Shown: positions 52,333 through 63,429 of the stretch, piece by piece | Layout of the letters: each line of letters begins with the position of its first letter | Numbering within the stretch: the stretch's first letter is position 1 | Origin: Leptasterias polaris | Lineage: Eukaryota; Echinodermata; Asteroidea; Forcipulatida; Asteriidae | Assembly: GCA_037783415.1 (NCBI GenBank) | Contig: JAZGTN010000119.1 | Span: 1,744,001 to 1,808,000, forward strand | Length of the DNA: 64,000 bases | Reading direction: 5' to 3' | The notes under the pieces: model-generated | Database searches by the model: none | What the model saw: only the letters and a program-made list of their open reading frames with translations | What the model was told of the DNA's origin: nothing | Position numbers and translations under genes: made by a program

Positions 52333-52890
52333 ATGTTACAGTTTGCTGAAAATCTTGAAACATTGGCATGTTCCTCCTCCAAACTTCTCATTGTTGGTGA
52401 TTTTAATTTCCACTGGGATGTAGCTGACGACCCTGACACCAAGAAATTCTTGAAACTACACACCTTAAACAATGGGTCTCTGAACCAACCCACACCAGTG
52501 GTCACACTCGCTCATCTGATTGTCTCATAAACTCTGTCAGTCTGTGCTTTATTAAGTGACCATTTTGCTGTTCATTGTGAACTCAATCTCCGAAAGTCTG
52601 ACCCAACAAAACAACAAATATTTTATCGGAAATTTACGTCTGTCAACCCAGTTGATTTTAGTCAGGACATCAGTCGTTCTGACATGATTATTGAGCCTTC
52701 ATCTATCTTGGATGATCTTGTCACCCAATACGACTCCTGTATGAGTGCCATCCTCGATAAACACGCTCCTCTCATATCGCGAGTTGTGACTGGTACTCCC
52801 CTGACATAGCTGAAGCCAAAAGGCTGAGGAAGAGATTGGAACGCAAGTGGCGGAACACAAGAGATGAAGTTGATAGAAACAATTTCAAAT
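52333..52890 (+). mobile_element. Non-LTR retrotransposon fragment (APE endonuclease end and linker)
   Basis: The frame starting at 52333 gives KLLIVGDFNFHWDVADDPDT, the GDFN-HWD motif of apurinic-type endonucleases in CR1/L2-like LINEs. After a frameshift near 52490-52540, LLSDHFAVHCELNL (the SDH motif) follows. After that come RKFTSVNPVDFSQDISRSD and DIAEAKRLRKRLERKWRNTR, typical of the linker before reverse transcriptase. The copy is broken by frameshifts and lacks the reverse transcriptase, so it is dead. Confidence 0.75.
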
Positions 52891-53221
52891 AATGTGAAAT
52901 CTAATTTTTATTAGTATAATTTCAATCCACTGTTCAAGATAGTTGACTCTCTTGCATCAGAAATCAAAAAATAGTCTACCACGTTTGGTACTAAGTGCTA
53001 ATTTAAAGAAAGAACACTATGGATTGAATTTCCCTTGTGGAAAGGTGAGTTTAAAAAATGCCACATGAACAACATTGACCTGATGACAGGACTGCATTCC
53101 ATCCTGTGAGTATGAAAAAATCCTTGAACATCACGCCACATGCACTCAGGGACGGAAAATATGCGGGCCCAGCCTAACGTTTGTCCTGAGTGCAACTCTT
53201 TATCATATCTATCAATCTGTA

Positions 53222-53875
53222 GTTCTCTCTCTTGAATTTTCTCATGAGAATTATTTATAGAACTTTTTCTTAAATTTTCCCTAGAATTTTCCCTAGAAAT
53301 TTCTTGAGAATTTTTCCCTATAATTTTCCCTATAATTTTTCTCTTGAATTTTTCTCTTGAATTTTTCTCTTGAATTTTTCATGGTGCTTTTCTCTTTCTC
53401 TTGAACTTTTCACGGTGGTTTTCTCTTGAGCTTTTCACGGTGCTTTTCACGGTGCTTTTCTCTTGAGCTTTTCACGGTGCTTTTCTCTTTCTCTTGAACT
53501 TTTCATGGTGCTTTTCTCTTTCTCTTAAACTTTTGACGGTGCTTTTCTTTTTCTCTTTCTCTTGAACTTTTCACGGTGCTTTTCTCTTGAGCTTTTCACG
53601 GTGCTTTTCTCTTTCTCTTTCTCTTGAACTTTTTACGGTGCTTTTCTCTTGAGCTTTTCACGGTGATTTTCTCTTGAGCTTTTCACGGTGCTTTTCTCTT
53701 TCTCTTGAACTTTTCATGGTGCTTTTCTCTTTCTCTTAAACTTTTCACAGTGCTTTTCTCTTTCTCTTTCTCTTTCTCTTGAACTTTTGCACGGTGCTTT
53801 TCTCTTGAGCTTTTCACGGTGCTTTTTTCTTTCTCTTTCTCTTGAACTTTTCACAGTGCTTTTCTCTTGAGCTTT
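53222..53875 (-). repeat. Minisatellite, pyrimidine-rich strand (inverted part)
   Basis: Diverged units such as CTTGAGCTTTTCACGGTGCT are the reverse complement of the units at 56160-61176. The left edge decays into CTTGAATTTTTC-type copies. Confidence 0.85.
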
Positions 53876-54004
53876 TTGAAGCGTTTTTAAGCGTTTTTAA
53901 GCGTTTTGAAGCGTTTTGAAGCGTTTTGAAGCGTGTTACTATTTTAGAAAGTTACAATTTTAGAAAGTTACTATTTTAGAAAGTTACTATTTTAGAAAGT
54001 TACT
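53876..54004 (+). repeat. Junction of two short tandem repeats at the polarity switch
   Basis: A run of GAAGCGTTTT-type 10-mers (53876-53935) is followed by four copies of a 17-bp motif containing AGAAAGTTACTATTTT. These separate the inverted and direct parts of the minisatellite. Confidence 0.7.
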
Positions 54005-56160
54005 AAGAAAACTACCGTGAAAACTACCGTGAAAACCACCGTGAAAAGTTGCGTGAAAACTACCGTGAAAACTACCTTGAAAACTACCGTGAAAAGTTGC
54101 GTGAAAACTACCGTGAAAAATACCGTGAAAACTACCGTGAAAACCACCGTGAAAACTACCGTGAAAAGTTGCGTGAAAACTACCGTGAAAACCACCGTGA
54201 AAACCACCGTGAAAACTACCGTGAAAACTACCGTGAAAACTACCGTGAAAACCACCGTGAAAACTACCGTGAAAACCACCGTGAAAACTACCGTGAAAAC
54301 CACCGTGAAAACTACCGTGAAAACTACCGTGAAAACTACCGTGAAAACCACCGTGAAAACTACCGTGAAAACTACCGTGAAAACCACCGTGAAAACTACC
54401 GTGAAAAGTTGCGTGAAAACTACCGTGAAAACCATCGTGAAAAGTTGCGTGAAAACTACCGTGAAAAGTTGCGTGAAAACTACCGTGAAAACCACCGTGA
54501 AAACCACCGTGAAAACTACCGTGAAAACCACCGTGAAAACTACCGTGAAAACTACCGTGAAAACTACCGTGAAAACCACCGTGAAAACTACCGTGAAAAC
54601 TACCGTGAAAACCACCGTGAAAACTACCGTGAAAAGTTGCGTGAAAACTACCGTGAAAACCATCGTGAAAAGTTGCGTGAAAACTACCGTGAAAACTACC
54701 GTGAAAACTACCGTGAAAAGTTGCGTGAAAACTACCGTGAAAAATACCGTGAAAACTACCGTGAAAACCACCGTGAAAACTACCGTGAAAAGTTGCGTGA
54801 AAACTACCGTGAAAACCACCGTGAAAACCACCGTGAAAACTACCGTGAAAACTACCGTGAAAACTACCGTGAAAACCACCGTGAAAACTACCGTGAAAAC
54901 CACCGTGAAAACTACCGTGAAAAGTTGCGTGAAAACCACCGTGAAAACTACCGTGAAAACCACCGTGAAAACTACCGTGAAAAGTTGCGTGAAAACTACC
55001 GTGAAAAGTTGCGTGAAAACTACCGTGAAAACCACCGTGAAAACCACCGTGAAAACTACCGTGAAAACCACCGTGAAAACTACCGTGAAAACTACCGTGA
55101 AAACCACCGTGAAAACCACCGTGAAAACTACCGTGAAAACCACCGTGAAAACTACCGTGAAAACTACCGTGAAAACTACCGTGAAAACTACCGTGAAAAC
55201 CACCGTGAAAACTACCGTGAAAACCACCGTGAAAACTACCGTGAAAAGTTGCGTGAAAACTACCGTGAAAACCATCGTGAAAAGTTGCGTGAAAACTACC
55301 GTGAAAAGTTGCGTGAAAACTACCGTGAAAACCACCGTGAAAACCACCGTGAAAACTACCGTGAAAACCACCGTGAAAACTACCGTGAAAACTACCGTGA
55401 AAACTACCGTGAAAACCACCGTGAAAACTACCGTGAAAACTACCGTGAAAACCACCGTGAAAACTACCGTGAAAAGTTGCGTGAAAACTACCGTGAAAAC
55501 CATCGTGAAAAGTTGCGTGAAAACTACCGTGAAAACTACCGTGAAAACTACCGTGAAAAGTTGCGTGAAAACTACCGTGAAAAATACCGTGAAAACTACC
55601 GTGAAAACCACCGTGAAAACTACCGTGAAAAGTTGCGTGAAAACTACCGTGAAAACCACCGTGAAAACCACCGTGAAAACTACCGTGAAAACTACCGTGA
55701 AAACTACCGTGAAAACCACCGTGAAAACTACCGTGAAAACCACCGTGAAAACTACCGTGAAAAGTTGCGTGAAAACCACCGTGAAAACTACCGTGAAAAC
55801 CACCGTGAAAACTACCGTGAAAAGTTGCGTGAAAACTACCGTGAAAAGTTGCGTGAAAACTACCGTGAAAACCACCGTGAAAACTACCGTGAAAACCACC
55901 GTGAAAACTACCGTGAAAACTACCGTGAAAACCACCGTGAAAACTACCGTGAAAACTACCGTGAAAACCACCGTGAAAACTACCGTGAAAAGTTGCGTGA
56001 AAACTACCGTGAAAACCATCGTGAAAACTACCGTGAAAACCACCGTGAAAACCACCGTGAAAACCACCGTGAAAACTACCGTGAAAACTACCGTGAAAAC
56101 TACCGTGAAAACCACCGTGAAAACTACCGTGAAAACTACCGTGAAAACCACCGTGAAAAG
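54005..56160 (+). repeat. 12-bp minisatellite, about 180 copies
   Basis: Units are GTGAAAACTACC, GTGAAAACCACC and GTGAAAAGTTGC, with rare variants. A block of 840 bp (70 units) is duplicated: positions about 54400-55020 are repeated at 55240-55860 in the same variant order. Open frames of over 700 codons on both strands (NYRE/NHRE, KTTV and VFTV repeats) follow from a stop-free 12-mer and are not evidence of genes. Confidence 0.95.
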
Positions 56161-59100
56161 CTCAAGAGAAAAGCACCCTGTAAGAGAAAGCTCAAGAGAA
56201 AAGCAACGTTAAAAGCACAAGAGCAAAGCACCGTGAAAAGTTCAAGAAAAAGAGAAAAGCACCGTGAAAAGAGAAAGAGAAAAGCAACGTGAAAAGTTTA
56301 AGAGAAAGAGAAAAGCACCATGAAAAGTTCAAGAGAAAGAGAAAAGCACCGTGAAAACCTCAAGAGAAAAGCACCGTGAAAATCTCAAGAGAAAAGCACC
56401 GTGAAAAGAGCAAGAGAAAAGCAACGTGAAAAGTTTAAGAGAAAGAGAAAAGCACCATGAAAAGTTCAAGAGAAAGAGAAAAGAACCATGAAAAGTTCAA
56501 GAGAAAGAGAAAAGCACCGTGAAAACCTCAAGAGAAAAGCACCGTGAAAATCTCAAGAGAAAAGCACCGTGAAAAGTTCAAGAGAGAGAAAAGCACCATG
56601 AAAAGTTCAAGAGAAAGAGAAAAGCACTGTGAAAAGCTCAAGAGAAAAGCACCGTGAAAAGCTCAAGAGAAAAGCACCGTGAAAAGTTCAAGAGAAAAGC
56701 TCAAAAAAAAAGCACCGTGAAAAGTTCAAGAGAAAAGCTCAAGGGAAAAGCAACGTGAAAAGCTCAAGAGAAAAGCACCGTGAAAAGTTCAAGAAAAAGA
56801 GAAAAGCACCGTGAAAAGTTCAAGAGAAAAGCACCATGAAAAGTTCAAGAGAAAAGCTCAAAAAAAAAGCACCGTGAAAAGTTCAAGAGAAAAGCTCAAG
56901 GGAAAAGCAACGTGAAAAGCTCAAGAGAAAAGCACCGTGAAAAGTTCAAGAGAAAGAGAAAAGCACCGTGAAAAGTTTAAGAAAAAGAGAAAAGCACCGT
57001 GAAAAGTTCAAGAGAAAAGCACCATGAAAAGTTCAAGAGAAAGAGAAAAGCACCGTGAAAAGTTCAAGAGAAAAGCTCAAGAGAAAAGCACTGTGAAAAG
57101 CTCAAGAGAAAAGCACCGTGAAAAGCTCAAGAGAAAAGCACCGTGAAAAGCTCAAGAAAAAAGCACCGTGAAAAGTTCAAGAGAAAAGCTCAAGAGAAAA
57201 GCACCGTGAAAAGTTCAAGAGAAAAGCTCAAGGGAAAAGCAACATGAAAAGCTCAAGAGAAAAGCACCGTGAAAAGTTCAAGAGAAAAGCACCGTGAAAA
57301 GTTCAAGAGAAAGAAAAAAGCACCGTGAAAAGTTTAAGAAAAAGAGAAAAGCACCGTGAAAAGTTCAAGAGAAAGAGAAAGAGAAAGAGAAAAGCAACGT
57401 GAAAAGTTTAAGAGATAGAGAAAAGCACCATGAAAAGTTCAAGAGAAAGAGAAAAGCACCATGAAAAGTTCAAGAGAAAGAGAAAAGCACCGTGAAAACC
57501 TCAAGAGAAAAGCACCGTGAAAATCTCAAGAGAAAAGCACCGTGAAAAGAGAAAGAGAAAAGCAACGTGAAAAGTTTAAGAAAAAGAGAAAAGCACCATG
57601 AAAAGTTCAAGAGAAAGAGAAAAGCACCATGAAAAGTTCAAGAGAAAGAGAAAAGCACCGTGAAAACCTCAAGAGAAAACTACCGTGAAAACTACCGTGA
57701 AAACCACTGTGAAAACTACCGTGGAAAGTTGCGTGAAAATTTGCGTGAAAACTACCGTGAAAAGTTGCGTAGAAACTACCGTGAAAACCACCGTGAAAAG
57801 CTCAAGAGAAAAGCACCCTGTAAGAGAAAGCTCAAGAGAAAAGCAACGTTAAAAGCACAAGAGCAAAGCACCGTGAAAAGTTCAAGAAAAAGAGAAAAGC
57901 ACCGTGAAAAGAGAAAGAGAAAAGCAACGTGAAAAGTTTAAGAGAAAGAGAAAAGCACCATGAAAAGTTCAAGAGAAAGAGAAAAGCACCGTGAAAACCT
58001 CAAGAGAAAAGCACCGTGAAAATCTCAAGAGAAAAGCACCGTGAAAAGAGCAAGAGAAAAGCAACGTGAAAAGTTTAAGAGAAAGAGAAAAGCACCATGA
58101 AAAGTTCAAGAGAAAGAGAAAAGCACCATGAAAAGTTCAAGAGAAAGAGAAAAGCACCGTGAAAACCTCAAGAGAAAAGCACCGTGAAAATCTCAAGAGA
58201 AAAGCACCGTGAAAAGTTCAAGAGAGAGAAAAGCACCATGAAAAGTTCAAGAGAAAGAGAAAAGCACTGTGAAAAGCTCAAGAGAAAAGCACCGTGAAAA
58301 GCTCAAGAGAAAAGCACCGTGAAAAGTTCAAGAGAAAAGCTCAAAAAAAAAGCACCGTGAAAAGTTCAAGAGAAAAGCTCAAGGGAAAAGCAACGTGAAA
58401 AGCTCAAGAGAAAAGCACCGTGAAAAGTTCAAGAAAAAGAGAAAAGCACCGTGAAAAGTTCAAGAGAAAAGCACCATGAAAAGTTCAAGAGAAAAGCTCA
58501 AAAAAAAAGCACCGTGAAAAGTTCAAGAGAAAAGCTCAAGGGAAAAGCAACGTGAAAAGCTCAAGAGAAAAGCACCGTGAAAAGTTCAAGAGAAAGAGAA
58601 AAGCACCGTGAAAAGTTTAAGAAAAAGAGAAAAGCACCGTGAAAAGTTCAAGAGAAAAGCACCATGAAAAGTTCAAGAGAAAGAGAAAAGCACCGTGAAA
58701 AGTTCAAGAGAAAAGCTCAAGAGAAAAGCACTGTGAAAAGCTCAAGAGAAAAGCACCGTGAAAAGCTCAAGAGAAAAGCACCGTGAAAAGCTCAAGAAAA
58801 AAGCACCGTGAAAAGTTCAAGAGAAAAGCTCAAGAGAAAAGCACCGTGAAAAGTTCAAGAGAAAAGCTCAAGGGAAAAGCAACATGAAAAGCTCAAGAGA
58901 AAAGCACCGTGAAAAGTTCAAGAGAAAAGCACCGTGAAAAGTTCAAGAGAAAGAAAAAAGCACCGTGAAAAGTTTAAGAAAAAGAGAAAAGCACCGTGAA
59001 AAGTTCAAGAGAAAGAGAAAGAGAAAGAGAAAAGCAACGTGAAAAGTTTAAGAGATAGAGAAAAGCACCATGAAAAGTTCAAGAGAAAGAGAAAAGCACC

Positions 59101-61176
59101 ATGAAAAGTTCAAGAGAAAGAGAAAAGCACCGTGAAAACCTCAAGAGAAAAGCACCGTGAAAATCTCAAGAGAAAAGCACCGTGAAAAGAGCAAGAGAAA
59201 AGCAACGTGAAAAGTTTAAGAGAAAGAGAAAAGCACCATGAAAAGTTCAAGAGAAAGAGAAAAGAACCATGAAAAGTTCAAGAGAAAGAGAAAAGCACCG
59301 TGAAAACCTCAAGAAAAAAGCACCGTGAAAAGTTCAAGAGAAAAGCTCAAGAGAAAAGCACCGTGAAAAGTTCAAGAGAAAAGCTCAAGGGAAAAGCAAC
59401 ATGAAAAGCTCAAGAGAAAAGCACCGTGAAAAGTTCAAGAGAAAAGCACCGTGAAAAGTTCAAGAGAAAGAAAAAAGCACCGTGAAAAGTTTAAGAAAAA
59501 GAGAAAAGCACCGTGAAAAGTTCAAGAGAAAGAGAAAGAGAAAGAGAAAAGCAACGTGAAAAGTTTAAGAGATAGAGAAAAGCACCATGAAAAGTTCAAG
59601 AGAAAGAGAAAAGCACCATGAAAAGTTCAAGAGAAAGAGAAAAGCACCGTGAAAAGTTCAAGAGAAAAGCTCAAGAGAAAAGCACTGTGAAAAGCTCAAG
59701 AGAAAAGCACCGTGAAAAGCTCAAGAGAAAAGCACCGTGAAAAGTTCAAGAGAAAAGCACCGTGAAAAGTTCAAGAGAAAAGCTCAAAAAAAAAGCACCG
59801 TGAAAAGTTCAAGAGAAAAGCTCAAGGGAAAAGCAACGTGAAAAGCTCAAGAGAAAAGCACCGTGAAAAGTTCAAGAGAAAGAGAAAAGTACCGTGAAAA
59901 GTTTAAGAAAAAGAGAAACGCACCGTGAAAAGTTCAAGAGAAAAGCACCATGAAAAGTTCAAGAGAAAGAGAAAAGTACCGTGAAAAGTTCAAGAGAAAA
60001 GCTCAAGAGAAAAGCACTGTGAAAAGCTCAAGAGAAAAGCACCGTGAAAAGCTCAAGAGAAAAGCACCGTGAAAAGCTCAAGGAAAAAGCACCGTGAAAA
60101 GTTCAAGAGTAAAGCTCAAGAGAAAAGCACCGTGAAAAGCTCAAGAAAAAAGCACCGTGAAAAGTTCAAGAGAAAAGCTCAAGAGAAAAGCACCGTGAAA
60201 AGTTCAAGAGAAAAGCTCAAGGGAAAAGCAACGTGAAAAGCTCAAAAGAAAAGCACCGTGAAAAGTTCAAGAGAAAAGCACCGTGAAAAGTTTAAGAAAA
60301 AGAGAAAAGCACCGTGAAAAGTTCAAGAGAAAAGCACCATGAAAAGTTCAAGAGAAAGAGAAAAGCACCGTGAAAAGTTCAAGAGAAAAGCTCAAGAGAA
60401 AAGCACTGTGAAAAGCTCAAGAGAAAAGCACCGTGAAAAGCTCAAGAGAAAAGCACCGTGAAAAGCTCAAGAGAAAAGCACCGTGAAAAGTTCAAGAGAA
60501 AAGCTCAAAAAAAAAGCACCGTGAAAAGTTCAAGAGAAAAGCTCAAGGGAAAAGCAACGTGAAAAGCTCAAGAGAAAAGCACCGTGAAAAGTTCAAGAGA
60601 AAGAGAAAAGCACCGTGAAAAGTTTAAGAAAAAGAGAAAAGCACCGTGAAAAGTTCAAGAGAAAAGCACCATGAAAAGTTCAAGAGAAAGAGAAAAGCAC
60701 CGTGAAAAGTTCAAGAGAAAAGCTCAAGAGAAAAGCACTGTGAAAAGCTCAAGAGAAAAGCACCGTGAAAAGTTCAAGAGAAAAGCACCGTGAAAAGTTT
60801 AAGAAAAAGAGAAAAGCACCGTGAAAAGTTCAAGAGAAAAGCACCATGAAAAGTTCAAGAGAAAGAGAAAAGCACCGTGAAAAGTTCAAGAGAAAAGCTC
60901 AAGAGAAAAGCACTGTGAAAAGCTCAAGAGAAAAGCACCGTGAAAAGCTCAAGAGAAAAGCACCGTGAAAAGTTCAAGAGAAAGAAAAAAGCACCGTGAA
61001 AAGTTTAAGAAAAAGAGAAAAGCACCGTGAAAAGTTCAAGAGAAAGAGAAAGAGAAAGAGAAAAGCAACATGAAAAGTTCAAGAGAAAGAGAAAAGCACC
61101 ATGAAAAGTTCAAGAGAAAGAGAAAAGCACCATGAAAACCTCAAGAGAAAAGCACCGTGAAAATCTCAAGAGAAAA
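56160..61176 (+). repeat. Purine-rich minisatellite with kilobase-scale duplications
   Basis: Units of about 18-30 bp are built from AAGCACCGTGAAAAG and TTCAAGAGAAA modules. A segment starting at 56161 recurs at 57801, a shift of 1640 bp, and includes the rare CACCCTGTAAGAGAAAG variant. At 57670-57800 a short tract of the 12-bp type reappears, so the duplicated block spans the junction of the two repeat types. Confidence 0.92.
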
Positions 61177-61179
61177 TTT

Positions 61180-61645
61180 GTAAATTGGACTTTGAAATTT
61201 TAAGTTTGAAAAACTTGCGGAATAAAAGTACCGCCAACTTATATTCTTTCCCCGTTAAATTTACTCAATTATATCGAGGCAACAAACTTGCCTTAATAAA
61301 ATTAAGCTGATTGAACAAAACACTTTTTGAGCTTAATTTACTTCCAATTAAAAGTAGTGCCTACTTCGAGCCTTAAGTTAATTCAACTTGCCGTATATTC
61401 GAGTAATAGTAATTGCAACGAAATATGTCATCCCAACTTATTTCAAATCAGTAAAGTTAACTTGACAAAGAGAGGAACACATACTGTATAAGTAAATTGG
61501 ACTTTGAGATTTTAAGTTCAAAGAACTTGGGATTAAAAGTACCGCCAACTTGTATTCCTTCCCCATTCAATTTACTCAATTATATCGAGGCAACAAACTT
61601 GCCTTAATAAAATTAAGTTAATTGAACAAAACATTTTTTTGAGTG
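61180..61645 (+). repeat. Subterminal direct repeats of the CACTC insertion
   Basis: Positions about 61180-61336 and 61492-61645 are similar over roughly 150 bp, sharing GTAAATTGGACTTTGA, AAAAGTACCGCCAACTT and TATCGAGGCAACAAACTTGC. The inner copy even ends in a near-terminal sequence, ACACTTTTTGAGC. Duplicated subterminal sequence is common in CACTA-type elements. Confidence 0.75.
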
Positions 61646-62567
61646 TGGGGGTCTCTGGTGACCTTCCTACGGCCCTTGCGACCGAGTTACCGGCTCTGCG
61701 GGTGGATCGCGCCGCTTCCACCGGTGGTCGCCCTCCGGTCCACGGTGACTCCTGGCGACTACGGGAAGTCCCACTCCTAGGAAGGGAAAACCAGCGGGCA
61801 CGGAGGCGATCTTCCCGTGGCCCACGGCGCATTTCCTCCCAGACCCGCTTCGGCGGCGTTGATCCTCGGTCTATCTGGCTGGGCCTTTCTCGGAGAAAAT
61901 AACCACCGGGCGGAGAGAAAACCACGCCGTGGCAGACGGCTGAAAATCGCCTGCACGCGCTCCCGGAGAAAATCCGAAAAGTCCTCGGACTTTGACCAAA
62001 TCTGGCCCAGTAAACGGACAAATAAGCTAGTTCTCCGAGCTTCGGGAAAATGGCTCGAGTTCAGAGGCAAAAAGTCCTCAAGAGATACGTAAGGCTGTCG
62101 CCGGCACCCGCTGCGTTCCGAGAACGCCTCCTCTTCGGAGCAGAGGCATTCGTGGGACTCTAGACCCACGAGGGCCTTCGTGACCTAGTCAAAGGGCCGA
62201 TTTTGGCCCATATAGTCCCGCGGAAGTGTAGGGGTAAGAGGTCGCCCCCAACCCTAGGGATGTTGGGGCTACTATAGGGGGTAGGGTCCTCTCGGCTCCG
62301 CTGAAACATAAAAAAGGGAAAACCTCATAGCAACGTGCACGAATCGGTCCTCTCGGCTCCGCTGAAACATAAAATAAAATAAAAAATTAAAAAAACCTAT
62401 AGAATCGTACACGAATTGGCTTTCCATGACGGGCGAGAGCGGAGCCGGCGGTCTCACGGAGCGCAAACCTACCCCAGGGGCGGCGATCGAGGGAACTAGA
62501 GTTGGGTTTTATACCTACGGGAGCGGTCCGGGCCGGCGGTTCACCGGGACCGGAGACGCTTCCCCTT
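61646..62567. other. GC-rich spacer-like segment, right part
   Basis: Positions 61880-62290 are collinear with 47140-47565 at an estimated 65-75 percent identity. Shared blocks include CTCGAGTTCAGAGGCAAAAA, the CGCTGCGTTCCGAG box, a hairpin and GGCTACTATA followed by GGGTAGGGTCCTCTCG. After that box, GGTCCTCTCGGCTCCGCTGA is tandemly repeated (62285 and 62346) and GC-rich sequence continues to about 62567. This could be a Pol I promoter followed by external transcribed spacer, but no rRNA coding sequence follows, so the idea is unproven. Confidence 0.35.
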
Positions 62568-63429
62568 TTTAATCCTGAAGTAATAAATGGTCATATACAC
62601 AGGAAGACGGTATCAAACTCAAATTACGGATTGCTTTGTATCGTTGGGAAATGCATCCCCATTGTTTTAAACCACATACCTGACAGTTTTCAGATGTGTG
62701 GCCACCTATTTTTTTGAAAAGTTTCACAGGATGGTTTTGCTTTATGTCTGTGTTGAAAACACCGATTTGGAATGACATGGATTCGTTACAAAACAATATT
62801 CAACCATCTTTTATAGTGCATACTGAGTTGATTAACATATGAAAATGCGTATGATTGGATGCTTCCAGACGGCACATTGAATACCAAAGCATTGAGGTGT
62901 CGGGTATAACTATAAGTATGAAATAACATAAAAGAAAGGTTTAACCTTCCAATACTACACAATGTTTCAAATTTACAAAAGATTAATGTAAAACGTAAAT
63001 CACAAGAAACCTAAATCAATGCTGTATTATTTTGTTAATGTCTTTACATGGTTTTCTCATGTTGAGTGTCGATAGAGCCTCTATGGAAAAGAAAGGAAAT
63101 ATCCAAACATTGTGTTTAATTTTCAATTAAAAGTGTTGTCCGTTAGTGCTGTCTTTTTTCATTAAGCAATACGATCAAATTGACATTGATGGATATGAGA
63201 TTACAGCTATACGAAATGTTAAATACTCATCACAAGGTGAAAAACAGAATGTCATAAACACCACTAACGTTATGTAAATGGCGATATACGATAATGACAG
63301 ATAAATTAAAGGTTGTGAAAGCGAACACAATTTATATATTGGTGCACACTTATTGTAATAAAGGGAAACAAATCATCTGTGCTGTGGTGATTAACTGACA
63401 TTTGATAAAAAGCATTTCCAAAATATTAA
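62568..63429. other. AT-rich spacer between GC-rich segment and inverted satellite
   Basis: About 0.86 kb without a supported gene or repeat. It is the only apparently unique DNA next to the inverted satellite edge and could serve as an anchor for mapping. Confidence 0.5.

Larger units (their letters stand above)
47690..61645. mobile_element. 13.96-kb insertion with CACTC terminal inverted repeats
   Basis: The left end is CACTCAAAAAAATG (47690-47703) and the right end its perfect complement (61632-61645). Homology continues inward through a TTTGTTCA-like block. A dinucleotide TG flanks both sides, which fits a 2-bp target duplication. The DNA outside both ends is GC-rich spacer-like, while the inside is AT-rich or repetitive, so an insertion explains the composition change. 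CAC-starting TIRs and a 2-3 bp duplication suggest the CACTA/EnSpm (CMC) group. No transposase was recognised, so the element is probably non-autonomous or degraded. Confidence 0.6.

Noticed and set aside
53992..56292. Three overlapping frames of 719-747 codons in the 12-bp repeat
   Set aside because: A stop-free 12-mer gives open frames in several phases. The frames end where the repeat ends, and no promoter or conserved domain is visible.
61572..62169. ORFs of 87-149 codons in the right GC-rich segment
   Set aside because: They overlap each other on both strands and are not shared with the homologous left copy.
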